Source: Pandoraea aquatica
GTDB taxonomy: Bacteria > Pseudomonadota > Gammaproteobacteria > Burkholderiales > Burkholderiaceae
Reading direction: 5' to 3'
Length of the DNA stretch: 64,000 nt
Assembly: GCF_902459565.1 (NCBI RefSeq)
Contig: NZ_CABPSN010000003.1
Span: 434,001 to 498,000, forward strand
The notes under the pieces were generated by a model. That model was not told the DNA's origin, did no database searches, and saw nothing but the letters and a program-made list of their open reading frames with translations. The stretch's first letter is position 1, and each line of letters starts with the position of its first letter. Both the position numbers and the translations under genes were made by a program. Positions 7,986-15,945 of the stretch are shown in pieces.

Positions 7986-8714
7986 TTACAGACCGTTGGC
8001 GAGGAACGCGCGCAGTTCGGGGGTCTTCGGGTTGTCGAGCATCTCGCCCGGGCCGACTTCCCAGACCTTGCCCTGATGCATGTAGATGATCTGGTCGGCC
8101 ACGCGCTTGGCGAACGCCATTTCGTGCGTGACGAGCAACATCGTCATGCCGTCAGCCGCGAGGTCTTCCATCACGCGCAGCACTTCGCCCGTGAGTTGCG
8201 GATCGAGTGCGGACGTCACTTCGTCGAACAGCATGACCTTCGGCGACATGGCGAGCGAGCGCGCAATCGCCACGCGTTGCTGCTGCCCGCCCGAGAGTTG
8301 CTCGGGATAGCTGTCGGCCTTGTCCGAGAGACCGACCTGCGCGAGCACGCGCTTGGCGACTTCCTCGGCTTCGCTGCGCGCCATGCGTTTCACGTGACGC
8401 AGCGCCAGCATGATGTTTTCGCGCACGCTCAGGTGCGGAAACAGGTTGTAGCTCTGGAAGACGATGCCGACTTCGCGACGCAGCTGATGCAGATCGATGG
8501 ACGGATCTTCCACACGAATGCCGCACACTTCGATGGAGCCTTCGTCGATGGTTTCCAGACGGTCGATACAACGCAAGGCCGTACTTTTGCCCGAGCCGCT
8601 GGCGCCGATGATGGCGACCATCTGACCGCGCTCCACTTCGAACGACACGCCCTTGAGCACCGGGTTGTCGCCGAAGCGCTTGTGAATTTCATTGACCTTA
8701 ACGATTGCCGACAT
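7986..8714 (-). CDS. Polar amino acid ABC transporter ATPase
   Basis: A 242-residue GlnQ-like ATPase. It has Walker A GASGSGKST (about 36), the Q-loop in VGIVFQSYNLFPHL, the signature LSGGQQQRVAIARSLA, and Walker B VMLFDEVTSALDPQ followed by the switch His in LLVTHEMAFA. Its start overlaps the end of the preceding permease gene by 17 bases, which suggests translational coupling. It energises import through the two permeases at 8698-10151. Confidence 0.95.
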   Translation of the reverse strand: MSAIVKVNEIHKRFGDNPVLKGVSFEVERGQMVAIIGASGSGKSTALRCIDRLETIDEGSIEVCGIRVEDPSIDLHQLRREVGIVFQSYNLFPHLSVRENIMLALRHVKRMARSEAEEVAKRVLAQVGLSDKADSYPEQLSGGQQQRVAIARSLAMSPKVMLFDEVTSALDPQLTGEVLRVMEDLAADGMTMLLVTHEMAFAKRVADQIIYMHQGKVWEVGPGEMLDNPKTPELRAFLANGL

Positions 8715-9351
8715 TGAGCCTGTCCTCCAGTGATGCGCTCCAGCGGGAGAGTGGGTAGCACAGCACGAAATAAAACACCCCCACCAGCGAGAACACGAGG
8801 AAGGGCTGGAAAATCGAGTTGTTGATGATCTGTCCGGCGCGGGTCAGCTCGACGAAGCCGATGACCGAAGCGAGCGAGGTCATCTTGATGATCTGCACCA
8901 GAAAGCCGATGGTCGGCGGCAGCGACAGACGCACCGCTTGCGGAATGATCACGAGACGCAGCGTCTGCCAGCGGGTGAACGACAGGCATTCCGCTGCTTC
9001 CCATTGCGCACGCGGCATGGCTTCGACGCAACCGCGCCAGATGTCGCCCAGATAAGCGCTCGTGTAGACCATCAGCGCGAGGGCAGCGGCCACGATCGAG
9101 GGCAGCTCAAAGCCGTACACCGACAAACCGAAGTAGACGATGAAGAGCAGAATCAGCAGCGGAATGCCCTGAATCGCTTCGATGAACACTTGCGTGGGTA
9201 GGCGCAGCCAGCGGCGCGGCGAGATGCGTCCGAGCATCACCAGAAAGCCACCGGCCATGCCGAGCACGAACGCGAGGGCAGAGAGCACCAGCGTCCAGCC
9301 GATGGACTGCACCATGTACCCGAGATAGGTGAGTGAGAAATTGCCGATCAT
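8698..9351 (-). CDS. Polar amino acid ABC transporter permease 2
   Basis: A 217-residue HisMQ-family permease with about five membrane helices. The EAA loop is EAAECLSFTRWQTLRLVIIPQAVRLSLPP split around residues 140-165. The ATG at 9351 overlaps the stop of the upstream permease gene in an ATGA (9348-9351). An in-frame extension to 9525 has no hydrophobic start and is a read-back into the neighbour. It pairs with the other permease to form the membrane channel. Confidence 0.92.
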   Translation of the reverse strand: MIGNFSLTYLGYMVQSIGWTLVLSALAFVLGMAGGFLVMLGRISPRRWLRLPTQVFIEAIQGIPLLILLFIVYFGLSVYGFELPSIVAAALALMVYTSAYLGDIWRGCVEAMPRAQWEAAECLSFTRWQTLRLVIIPQAVRLSLPPTIGFLVQIIKMTSLASVIGFVELTRAGQIINNSIFQPFLVFSLVGVFYFVLCYPLSRWSASLEDRLNVGNR

Positions 9352-10151
9352 GAAGCGCTCCGTTGCGCGGTGTTGCCAGCGGTATTGCCGGAGGCGTTCT
9401 GAGCTGTTGCACCCGTTGCACTTACTGCGCGCGAGGCGGCGCGACGACGTGCAGCTTGCGCGGTTTGCGCAGCGGCGCGTCGCACCGTGCGGCGGCGCTT
9501 GAAGAAGTATTCGCCGGCGGCCCACGCCACGAGCTTCACGAGCAGCGACAGCGCCAGATAGAGCGCGGCCACGACGATGTAAGTCTCAAGCGAGCGGAAC
9601 GTGTCCGACTGCACCGTGTTGGCCACGGCGGTGAGTTCTTCGGCGGAGATCTGCGACGCGATGGCCGACGCCTGCATCATCAGAATGAACTGGGTCGTGA
9701 GCGACGGGTACACCTTCTCGATGGACGGCTGAAGCATCACGTGCCACGCAATGCGCCACTTCGAAAGTCCCAGACACTCGGCCGCTTCGATCTGACCGCG
9801 CGGCACCGATTCGAGACCGGCGCGAATGATCTCGGCCGCATAAGCGCCGATATTGATCACCATCGCGAGCACCGATGCCGTGAATGTCGGCAAGTGCACA
9901 CCCATGCTGGCGAGACCGAAGTACAGCAGGAAGATCTGAACGAGGAACGGCGTATTGCGGACCGACTCGATGTAGATGCCGCACACACGCGAGAGCAGAC
10001 GGTTGCGACTGCGTTTGGCGAAAGCGACCAGCGTGCCCAGCACGGTGCCGATGACGACCGAGAAGACGGTCATCTTCAGCGTGAGCCACGCGCCTTCAAG
10101 GAAAACCGGCCAGTAAGGAACCAGCGGGGCGAAATTCAACGAAAAATGCAT
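9348..10151 (-). CDS. Polar amino acid ABC transporter permease 1 with Ala/Arg-rich tail
   Basis: A 267-residue HisMQ-family permease and the first gene of the operon. The ATG at 10151 follows GGAGA at a good distance. Membrane helices cover about residues 15-225 and include the EAA loop (EAAECLGLSKWRIAWHVMLQP). The last 50 or so residues are a hydrophilic, low-complexity tail rich in Ala, Arg, Ser and Asn (KRRRTVRRAAAQ onward) that is not part of the usual family length of about 220. The tail probably lies in the cytoplasm; its role is unknown. Confidence 0.9.
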   Translation of the reverse strand: MHFSLNFAPLVPYWPVFLEGAWLTLKMTVFSVVIGTVLGTLVAFAKRSRNRLLSRVCGIYIESVRNTPFLVQIFLLYFGLASMGVHLPTFTASVLAMVINIGAYAAEIIRAGLESVPRGQIEAAECLGLSKWRIAWHVMLQPSIEKVYPSLTTQFILMMQASAIASQISAEELTAVANTVQSDTFRSLETYIVVAALYLALSLLVKLVAWAAGEYFFKRRRTVRRAAAQTAQAARRRAASRAVSATGATAQNASGNTAGNTAQRSAS

Positions 10152-10270
10152 GGCAAACGCCTGTCTCCGGTGACGTTCGGGGCCGACGCGCCAGGCAGCC
10201 ATCGTTGCGGTTATGACATCCGCAGCAGCTGTGGTGGGTCTTTCTTGTACGTCGTCATATAAGTGATGTG

Positions 10271-10300
10271 ATTTTGCGCATCGCCCATCGGCGTTGTCAA
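10271..10300 (-). promoter_or_regulatory. Promoter of the amino acid ABC operon
   Basis: On the minus strand TTGACA (10295-10300), an 18-base spacer and CAAAAT (10271-10276). The -35 is a perfect consensus and the -10 matches at 4 of 6 positions. It lies 120 bases before the first permease start. Confidence 0.5.
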
Positions 10301-10334
10301 TAGCAATCCCTTGGGGGGATACCCTTGGCTATTG
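10298..10334. promoter_or_regulatory. Candidate Lrp operator
   Basis: CAATAGC (10298-10304) and GCTATTG (10328-10334) are exact inverted repeats with a 23-base spacer that also carries CCCTTGG twice. The left arm overlaps the -35 of the ABC operon promoter. Binding by the adjacent Lrp-type regulator is inferred from position only. Confidence 0.4.
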
Positions 10335-10621
10335 CCTTGATAGGACAAGGGTTAAAGGCAGTTTTCGACGATGTGGCGGGGCATCGCAGGTTGCGTGAAG
10401 TGCCCTCAACGTCGGGTTGACGGCGGGCGTGCTGAAACCCTTGTCATCGTATCTCTTCATGTGCACATGGAGGGCGACATTGCGGGACACCGGGGCAAGG
10501 TCGCCGCATTGCACAGTGGCACGGCTCTATAATCTCGCATCGCCGCAAACGCAGATCGATCGTCCATGACAAAGAGAAAACCGCTCGTGCTGCCCGCTGA
10601 CGCCCGTTTTAGAGAGGCGCG

Positions 10622-11083
10622 ATGACGCTCTCCGCGACGGCCCTCGACGAACTCGACCGCAATCTGCTCGCGCTGCTGCGCGTGAATGCCCGTGAAAGCA
10701 CGGCGAATCTGGCGCGACGTCTCGGCGTGGCGCGCACCACCGTGGTTGCCCGGCTCGGGCGGCTGGAGCAGGCAGGCGTCATCGCCGGTTACACGGTGCG
10801 CTTGGGGCAGGACGCCATTGGCGGCGGGCTGCAAGCCTGCGTGAGCATCAGCGTCCAGCCGCGCTCGGGGCGCGATGTGCTGCGACGTCTCAACAAGATG
10901 CCCGAGATCCATCTGCTGTGTTCGGTGAGCGGCGAGTTCGACTATGTGGCATGGCTGCATGCCGCGTCGGCTGATCAGCTCGATGCCTTGCTCGATATCA
11001 TTGGCGAGATCGACGGCGTGACCCGGACCACGACGTCGGTGGTGCTTGCCCGCAAGATCGACCGGGGCGGGGTGCTGCCCTGA
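10622..11083 (+). CDS. Lrp/AsnC family regulator divergent from the ABC operon
   Basis: A 153-residue regulator. The helix-turn-helix covers about residues 8-58 (LDELDRNLLALLRVNARES, then LARRLGVARTTVVARLGRLEQAGVI), and the ligand-binding Lrp domain follows (about 65-145, with VSGEFDYVAWLHA). AGAGAGGCGCG lies just before the ATG. A perfect TATAAT (10528-10533) is upstream. Divergence from an amino acid importer operon suggests local control in response to the imported amino acid. It is not closely similar to the Lrp protein at 901-1416. Confidence 0.92.
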   Translation: MTLSATALDELDRNLLALLRVNARESTANLARRLGVARTTVVARLGRLEQAGVIAGYTVRLGQDAIGGGLQACVSISVQPRSGRDVLRRLNKMPEIHLLCSVSGEFDYVAWLHAASADQLDALLDIIGEIDGVTRTTTSVVLARKIDRGGVLP

Positions 11084-11283
11084 ACGGCTTCCGTCCCTAA
11101 TTCTTTACTAACAATCGACGGTTATGGTGTCGGCCGCGTGGCAGATCGACGTGGTCATGGCGCGTCACTGAGCGTTAGGTAATTTTCCGTAACCGGATGC
11201 TAAGAATCGCCGGGCACCCCCGCCGGGGCTCATGCAACCCTCAAAATTCCCATTTCCCCTCGTGTTTCCTTGACATCGCCGGT

Positions 11284-11312
11284 TTGTCGGCGTGTGGCGA
11301 TAGTGCTAAACT
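11284..11312 (+). promoter_or_regulatory. ftr operon promoter
   Basis: TTGTCG (11284-11289), a 17-base spacer and TAAACT (11307-11312). The predicted start of transcription near 11319 falls inside the Fur-like box that follows directly. Confidence 0.6.
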
Positions 11313-11333
11313 TATTGAGAATTGTTTGCATTA
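11313..11333 (+). promoter_or_regulatory. Fur box candidate of the ftr operon
   Basis: The core TGAGAATTGTTTGCA (11316-11330) matches the 7-1-7 Fur pattern TGATAAT-n-ATTATCA at 10 of 14 positions, with further A/T on both flanks. It covers the predicted transcription start, the usual position for repression by Fe-loaded Fur. Confidence 0.6.
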
Positions 11334-11360
11334 ACTTCTCGACCAAACATTGGAGTGTGT

Positions 11361-11984
11361 ATGCGCGTGAAATCCCTCGTGGCAGCGGTGCTGCTTGCCG
11401 GTGCGGCCACCATGGCTCAGGCCGCTGAATTCCCGATCGGCAAACCGCTCAATACAGCGGGTATGGAAATCAACACCGTGTACCTCCAGCCGATCACGAT
11501 GGAGCCGGCCGGCATGATGCGCGACGCCGCGAAGTCGGACATCCACCTGGAAGCCGATATTCACGCGATCAAGAACAACCCGAACGGTTACGCAGAAGGC
11601 GACTGGATTCCGGGTCTGGAAATCACGTACAAGCTTCAGAAGATGAAGGCGGACGGCAAGACGCCGGACGGCGCAGCGGTCGAAGGCCTGATGATGCCGA
11701 TGGTCGCGAGCGACGGTCCGCACTATGGCGATAACGTCAAGCTGACGGGCATCGGCAAGTATCAACTGACGATGGTCGTGAACGCACCGGGCACGCTGCA
11801 AGAGTTCGGTTGCAAGATGGGCGGCACGCCGGCAGCCGGCGCGCACGCAGCGCATGGCGGCATGGGCCCGTGGTGCTTCGGCCGTCACGTCGACAAGGAA
11901 ACCGGCGTGGGTCCGTGGTTCAAGCCGATCACGAAGACGGTCGATTTCACGTTCTCGGGTATCGGCAAGAAGGGCGGCTACTAA
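11361..11984 (+). CDS. ftrA: Periplasmic P19/Tp34-type iron-binding protein FtrA
   Basis: A 207-residue exported protein of the P19/Tp34 family. The signal peptide is about 21 residues (MRVKSLVAAVLLAGAATMAQA). Met and His residues likely to bind metal are in QPITMEPAGMM, SDIHLEADIHA and EGLMMPMVASDGPHYG. GGAG lies 6 bases before ATG 11361. It is the first gene of a four-gene operon with the order known for FtrABCD of Bordetella and Burkholderia, which takes up ferrous iron; FtrA is the periplasmic iron binder. A terminator hairpin follows before ftrB. The gene name rests on family and order. Confidence 0.9.
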   Translation: MRVKSLVAAVLLAGAATMAQAAEFPIGKPLNTAGMEINTVYLQPITMEPAGMMRDAAKSDIHLEADIHAIKNNPNGYAEGDWIPGLEITYKLQKMKADGKTPDGAAVEGLMMPMVASDGPHYGDNVKLTGIGKYQLTMVVNAPGTLQEFGCKMGGTPAAGAHAAHGGMGPWCFGRHVDKETGVGPWFKPITKTVDFTFSGIGKKGGY

Positions 11985-12001
11985 GCCGGGATAACCTGAT
12001 G

Positions 12002-12031
12002 CAGCGTTGGTCAGCCGACCAGCGCTGTTTT
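12002..12031 (+). terminator. Internal terminator between ftrA and ftrB
   Basis: CAGCGTTGGTC and GACCAGCGCTG form an 11-bp stem with one G-U pair and a 4-base loop, followed by TTTTCATTT. It lies 17 bases after the ftrA stop and would cut transcription of ftrBCD relative to ftrA. Confidence 0.65.
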
Positions 12032-12047
12032 CATTTGGAGCAGAAGG

Positions 12048-12404
12048 ATGAATCAGCGCATCGCGCGCCTGTTGGCCACGATGGCGGCCGTGGTGGTGAC
12101 CTTATTCGGATTGGGTGCTGCGCAAACCGCGCGCGCCGACGACCTGCCCACCTTCAAGCTGGAAATGAACAACGGCAAACTCAACCCGGCGCGTATCGAA
12201 GTGCCGGCCGGCAAGCGCATCAAGATCGAGGTGCACAACACCGGAACGAATGCCGTCGAGTTTGAAAGTCTGCAACTGCGCAAGGAAAAGGTGCTCGCAC
12301 CGGGCGCGCAGTCGTTCGTCGTGATCGCCCCGTTGCAACCGGGCGAGTACAAGTTTTTCGATGACTTCCACCAGCAGGCGCAAGGCGTGATCGTCGCCAA
12401 GTAA
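12048..12404 (+). CDS. ftrB: Periplasmic cupredoxin-like protein FtrB
   Basis: A 118-residue exported protein with a 30-residue signal (MNQRIARLLATMAAVVVTLF onward, cut after TARA). The mature part is a small cupredoxin-like beta-sandwich (FKLEMNNGKLNPARIEVPAG, GTNAVEFESLQLRKEKVLAPG, QPGEYKFFDDFHQQAQG), in the place where cupredoxins carry ligands, though a classical Cys ligand is absent. In the FtrABCD model this protein is thought to act in iron oxidation at the membrane. GAAGGATG gives the ribosome site for ATG 12048. Confidence 0.88.
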   Translation: MNQRIARLLATMAAVVVTLFGLGAAQTARADDLPTFKLEMNNGKLNPARIEVPAGKRIKIEVHNTGTNAVEFESLQLRKEKVLAPGAQSFVVIAPLQPGEYKFFDDFHQQAQGVIVAK

Positions 12405-12470
12405 GCCGGACAGCGGGACGTCGTCGTTTCAGTCACACGGTAGTACACGCATTACAAAGGGAATCACACG

Positions 12471-13310
12471 ATGGGTCAGGTCATGTTCATCGTCTGGCGC
12501 GAAAGCGTCGAGGCATTGTTGGTCGTCGGCATTCTTCACGCCTGGCTGGCCAACCCGGATCACGGTGCGAAGCGCGGCCTGCCTTACCTGTGGGCAGGTG
12601 TGGTGCTTGGCATCGCCGCAGCGGTCGGTCTGGGCGCAGCACTCGTTGGCTTCACCGAAGTGCTCTCGGGCGACGCGCAGGATTACTTCCAGACCGCCAT
12701 GGTGCTCGTGGCCTGCGTGCTGATCGTGCAGATGGTCTTCTGGATGAAGCGCAATGGGCGAACGCTCAAGCGCGACATGGAGTCGTCGTTACAGAAAAAT
12801 CACGATCAGGGCACATGGTGGGGCGTGCTAGTGCTGGTTGCGCTGGCGATCGCCCGCGAAGGCAGTGAAACCGCCATCTTCCTGTACGGCCTGGGCTTCG
12901 GTCAGGGCGGCAACGTGCCGATGTCGATGTGGCTCGCCGTGGCCATCGGCTTCGCGCTGGCGCTCGTCACGTTCTGGTTGCTGCAACTGGGCGGCAAGAT
13001 CTTTTCGTGGCGTCTGTTCTTCCGCGTCACCGAAATCATGCTGCTGTTCCTTGCGGCCGGTTTGCTGGAGTCGGGCCTTGATCGCCTGATCTCGCTGGAG
13101 CTTGTGCCGACGTTGGTCGACCAACTGTGGGATACTTCCGCGATTCTGGATGACGCCAGCCCGTTCGGCAGCCTCGTGGCTACACTGACGGGCTACCGTG
13201 CGCATCCGTCCGGCATGAATCTGTTGGTCTATGCGGTGTATTGGCTGTTCATGTGGGTGTTGCTCAAACGGGCAGGCGCGCCGCCGGCCAAGCAGGTGAA
13301 GCCCGCCTGA
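12471..13310 (+). CDS. ftrC: FTR1-family iron permease FtrC
   Basis: A 279-residue inner-membrane permease of the FTR1/OFeT family with about seven helices. It has both REXXE motifs that carry iron in this family: RESVE at about residue 11 and REGSE at about residue 130. In the operon it is the channel that takes iron prepared by FtrA and FtrB into the cytoplasm. The ATG at 12471 follows AAAGGGAATCACACG. It lies 66 bases after ftrB and 155 bases before ftrD. Confidence 0.93.
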   Translation: MGQVMFIVWRESVEALLVVGILHAWLANPDHGAKRGLPYLWAGVVLGIAAAVGLGAALVGFTEVLSGDAQDYFQTAMVLVACVLIVQMVFWMKRNGRTLKRDMESSLQKNHDQGTWWGVLVLVALAIAREGSETAIFLYGLGFGQGGNVPMSMWLAVAIGFALALVTFWLLQLGGKIFSWRLFFRVTEIMLLFLAAGLLESGLDRLISLELVPTLVDQLWDTSAILDDASPFGSLVATLTGYRAHPSGMNLLVYAVYWLFMWVLLKRAGAPPAKQVKPA

Positions 13311-13465
13311 GCGGTGAGCAGGTTGTGCGCACCGGGTGGCGATTCCGCCCGGTGATGCACGTAGTACACGTTGATGCAGCAACGGACTGAACGGACACGC
13401 CACACATGAGATCCGTCATTCCGCAAAGGTAATCCCCCGACGCAAGACCCGAGCAAGAGTTACGC

Positions 13466-14860
13466 ATGAGCATCGCCATCACTGTCCCGAACCGACTGGC
13501 CCGACTGGGCCTCTTGATGCAACGCCACGGTAAGTTGATACGTGGCGTGCAGTGGGTCATCGTGCTGGTTTATGCGTTCCTGATCTGCGTGCCTGTCCTC
13601 ATGCCGTTGCCTGACGAGACGGCGCACATCCTCAACAACCTCACCGTTTTCGCGCAATTCACCTTCTGGGGCATCTGGTGGCCGTTCGTGCTGCTGAGCA
13701 TGGTGCTGATGGGGCGCGTGTGGTGCGGTGTTCTGTGTCCTGAAGGCACACTTTCCGAATTCGCAAGCCGACACGGCCGTGGGCGCGCGATCCCGCGCTG
13801 GATGCGCTGGGGCGGCTGGCCGTTCGTCGCCTTCGCCGGAACCACGCTGTACGGCCAGATGGTCAGCGTCTACCAGTATCCGAAGGCGGTGCTGCTGGTG
13901 CTCGGCGGCTCGACCATCGGCGCGATGGTGATCGGTTACTTCTACGGACGCGACAAGCGCGTGTGGTGCAAGTATCTGTGCCCGGTCAACGGCGTGTTTG
14001 CGCTGCTGGCGCGTCTCGCCCCGTTCCACTTCAAGGTCAACGAAGACGCCTGGCGTCAGTCGTACAACACCAAGGGTCACAAGATCATCCCGATCAACTG
14101 CGCGCCGCTCGTGCCGCTGCGCAATATGAAGGGCGGTGCGCAGTGCCACATGTGCGGCCGCTGCGCCGGGCATCGCGACGCCATCGAACTCACGGGCCGT
14201 TCACCGAGCGAAGAGATCGTGAAGTACGGCGCGACGGAGAACAACAGCATCTGGGACAGCGTGCTCGTCAACTTCGGCTTGCTCGGTGTGGCCATCGGCG
14301 CGTTCCACTGGACGGTGAACCCGTGGTTCGTCGCGACCAAGACGGAACTGGCGACGTGGCTGATCGACCGCGGCATCATGTGGCCGTTCGAGACGAATGC
14401 ACCGTGGTTCGTCTTCACCAATTACCCCGAACAGAGCGACGTTTTCAGCTGGCTCGACGGCGGCATGGTCGTGACCTACATTCTCGGTAACGGTCTCGTG
14501 CTGGGGCTGGCGTTCACGCTGATCTTCGCGATTGCCAACCGGGCGATGGGCGCGTGGCAGACGTCGCGCTTCAATCATCTGGTGCAGTCGCTGATTCCGA
14601 TTGCCGGTGCGGGCGTGTTCATCGGCTTGTCGGCAACGACGGTCAGTCTGCTGCGTGCCGAACATCTGCCGATCTACTGGGCAAACGACGTGCGCGCCAC
14701 CATCCTCGCCGTGACCACGTTGTGGAGCCTGTGGCTGGGCTGGCGCGTGACGGGCCGTCATGCGACGTCGATGGTGCGGCGTCTGGCAGGCATGGCCGGT
14801 ATCGTGGCGGCGCTCGCGCTCGTCAACTGGCTCTGGCTGCTGATGTTCTGGATCTGGTAA
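13466..14860 (+). CDS. ftrD: NapH/NosR-like membrane polyferredoxin FtrD
   Basis: A 464-residue membrane protein with several helices and clustered cysteines: WCGVLCPEG (about 90), WCKYLCPVNG (about 170) and CHMCGRCAGH (about 230), as in NapH/NosR/CcoG-like ferredoxins. In the FtrABCD model it accepts or passes electrons during iron uptake through FtrC. The ATG at 13466 follows GCAAGAG. A short hairpin CACCGGG/CCCGGTG between ftrC and ftrD (13338-13362 region) has no T-run. Confidence 0.9.
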   Translation: MSIAITVPNRLARLGLLMQRHGKLIRGVQWVIVLVYAFLICVPVLMPLPDETAHILNNLTVFAQFTFWGIWWPFVLLSMVLMGRVWCGVLCPEGTLSEFASRHGRGRAIPRWMRWGGWPFVAFAGTTLYGQMVSVYQYPKAVLLVLGGSTIGAMVIGYFYGRDKRVWCKYLCPVNGVFALLARLAPFHFKVNEDAWRQSYNTKGHKIIPINCAPLVPLRNMKGGAQCHMCGRCAGHRDAIELTGRSPSEEIVKYGATENNSIWDSVLVNFGLLGVAIGAFHWTVNPWFVATKTELATWLIDRGIMWPFETNAPWFVFTNYPEQSDVFSWLDGGMVVTYILGNGLVLGLAFTLIFAIANRAMGAWQTSRFNHLVQSLIPIAGAGVFIGLSATTVSLLRAEHLPIYWANDVRATILAVTTLWSLWLGWRVTGRHATSMVRRLAGMAGIVAALALVNWLWLLMFWIW

Positions 14861-14892
14861 CGCGCTGGGTTTTCGGGGGCCGGGACGTCACA

Positions 14893-14922
14893 TTGGCGAG
14901 CCTCCGGCCCGTGGCCTACAAT
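14893..14922 (+). promoter_or_regulatory. ubiA promoter
   Basis: TTGGCG (14893-14898), an 18-base spacer and TACAAT (14917-14922), 33 bases before the ubiA start. Confidence 0.5.
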
Positions 14923-14955
14923 AGCGCCACAAGTCTTTCTGTGTGACGCCCGCCC

Positions 14956-15828
14956 ATGTTGCTCGCTCAACGTCTTCCGCTGTATTTCCGACTCGTTCGC
15001 CTCGACAAGCCGATCGGCACCGTGCTGCTGCTCTGGCCGACGCTCTGCGCACTGTGGATCGCGTCGAACGGGCATCCCGACCCGCTGCTGCTCGTGATCT
15101 TCACGCTCGGCACGTTCCTGATGCGCTCGGCGGGTTGCGCCATCAACGATTACGCCGACCGCGACTTCGACAAGTTCGTCAAACGCACGAAAGAGCGTCC
15201 GATTACGTCGGGGCGCATCAGCGCCTGGGAAGCGGTGGCCGTGGCCGCCACGCTCGCCCTGGTGAGCTTCCTGCTGATCCTGCCGCTCAACGCCCTGACC
15301 AAGTGGCTGTCGATTCCGGCCCTGTTCGTTGCGGGCACGTACCCGTACACCAAACGCTTTTTCGCCTTGCCGCAGGCCTATCTCGGTGTGGCGTTCGGTT
15401 TCGGCATTCCGATGGCGTTTGCCGCCGTGCAGGATCAGGTACCGGTGCTCGCATGGGTGCTGCTGCTCTCGAATGTGTTCTGGTCGCTCGCTTACGACAC
15501 GGAATATGCGATGGTCGATCGCGACGACGATCTGAAGATCGGCATCAAGACGTCGGCGATCACGTTCGGACGCTTCGATGTGGCCGCCGTCATGCTCTGC
15601 TACGTGGGGGCGCTCGGCATTCAGGCTGGCGTGGGCGCGTACCTGGGCTTCGGCTGGCCGTTCTGGCTGGGCATGGCGGTTGCGGTTAGCTTCGCCATCT
15701 ATCACTACTTCCTCATTCGCGGCCGCGAGCGCATGCCTTGCTTCGCCGCGTTCCGTCACAACAACTGGCTCGGTGCGGCGGTCTTCGCCGGTATCGCCGG
15801 GCACTATTTGCTGACGGCGCAGGGGTAA
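14956..15828 (+). CDS. ubiA: 4-hydroxybenzoate polyprenyltransferase
   Basis: A 290-residue inner-membrane enzyme that joins the polyprenyl chain to 4-hydroxybenzoate, the second step of ubiquinone synthesis. The two Asp-rich, Mg-binding motifs are present: NDYADRDFD (about 69) and [13 protein letters not shown] (about 180). The protein has about eight or nine helices and the usual length. It stands alone, with its own promoter upstream and a strong bidirectional terminator shared with proC. Confidence 0.95.
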   Translation: MLLAQRLPLYFRLVRLDKPIGTVLLLWPTLCALWIASNGHPDPLLLVIFTLGTFLMRSAGCAINDYADRDFDKFVKRTKERPITSGRISAWEAVAVAATLALVSFLLILPLNALTKWLSIPALFVAGTYPYTKRFFALPQAYLGVAFGFGIPMAFAAVQDQVPVLAWVLLLSNVFWSLAYDTEYAMVDRDDDLKIGIKTSAITFGRFDVAAVMLCYVGALGIQAGVGAYLGFGWPFWLGMAVAVSFAIYHYFLIRGRERMPCFAAFRHNNWLGAAVFAGIAGHYLLTAQG

Positions 15829-15860
15829 GCCCCCCGACGCGCAGAACGCGAAGGCAATCA

Positions 15861-15893
15861 AAAAAAGGCGGCGCTCGATGCGCCGCCTTTTTT
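15861..15893. terminator. Bidirectional terminator between ubiA and proC
   Basis: A6-GGCGGCGC-TCGAT-GCGCCGCC-T7: an 8-bp GC stem flanked by A and T runs, so it works for both convergent genes. Confidence 0.92.
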
Positions 15894-15945
15894 TCATCTT
15901 CGCGCGGGAGAGCGCTCAACGTCCCCCGCGCGAGATCAACTGACT

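Larger units (their letters stand above)
10152..10621. other. Regulatory region between the ABC operon and lrp-2
   Basis: These 470 bases separate divergent genes. They hold a minus-strand promoter (10271-10300), an inverted repeat abutting its -35 (10298-10334), a second inverted pair ACCCTTG/CAAGGGT (10321-10327, 10346-10352), and a plus-strand -10 TATAAT (10528-10533) for the Lrp gene. I see no gene in between. Confidence 0.55.
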
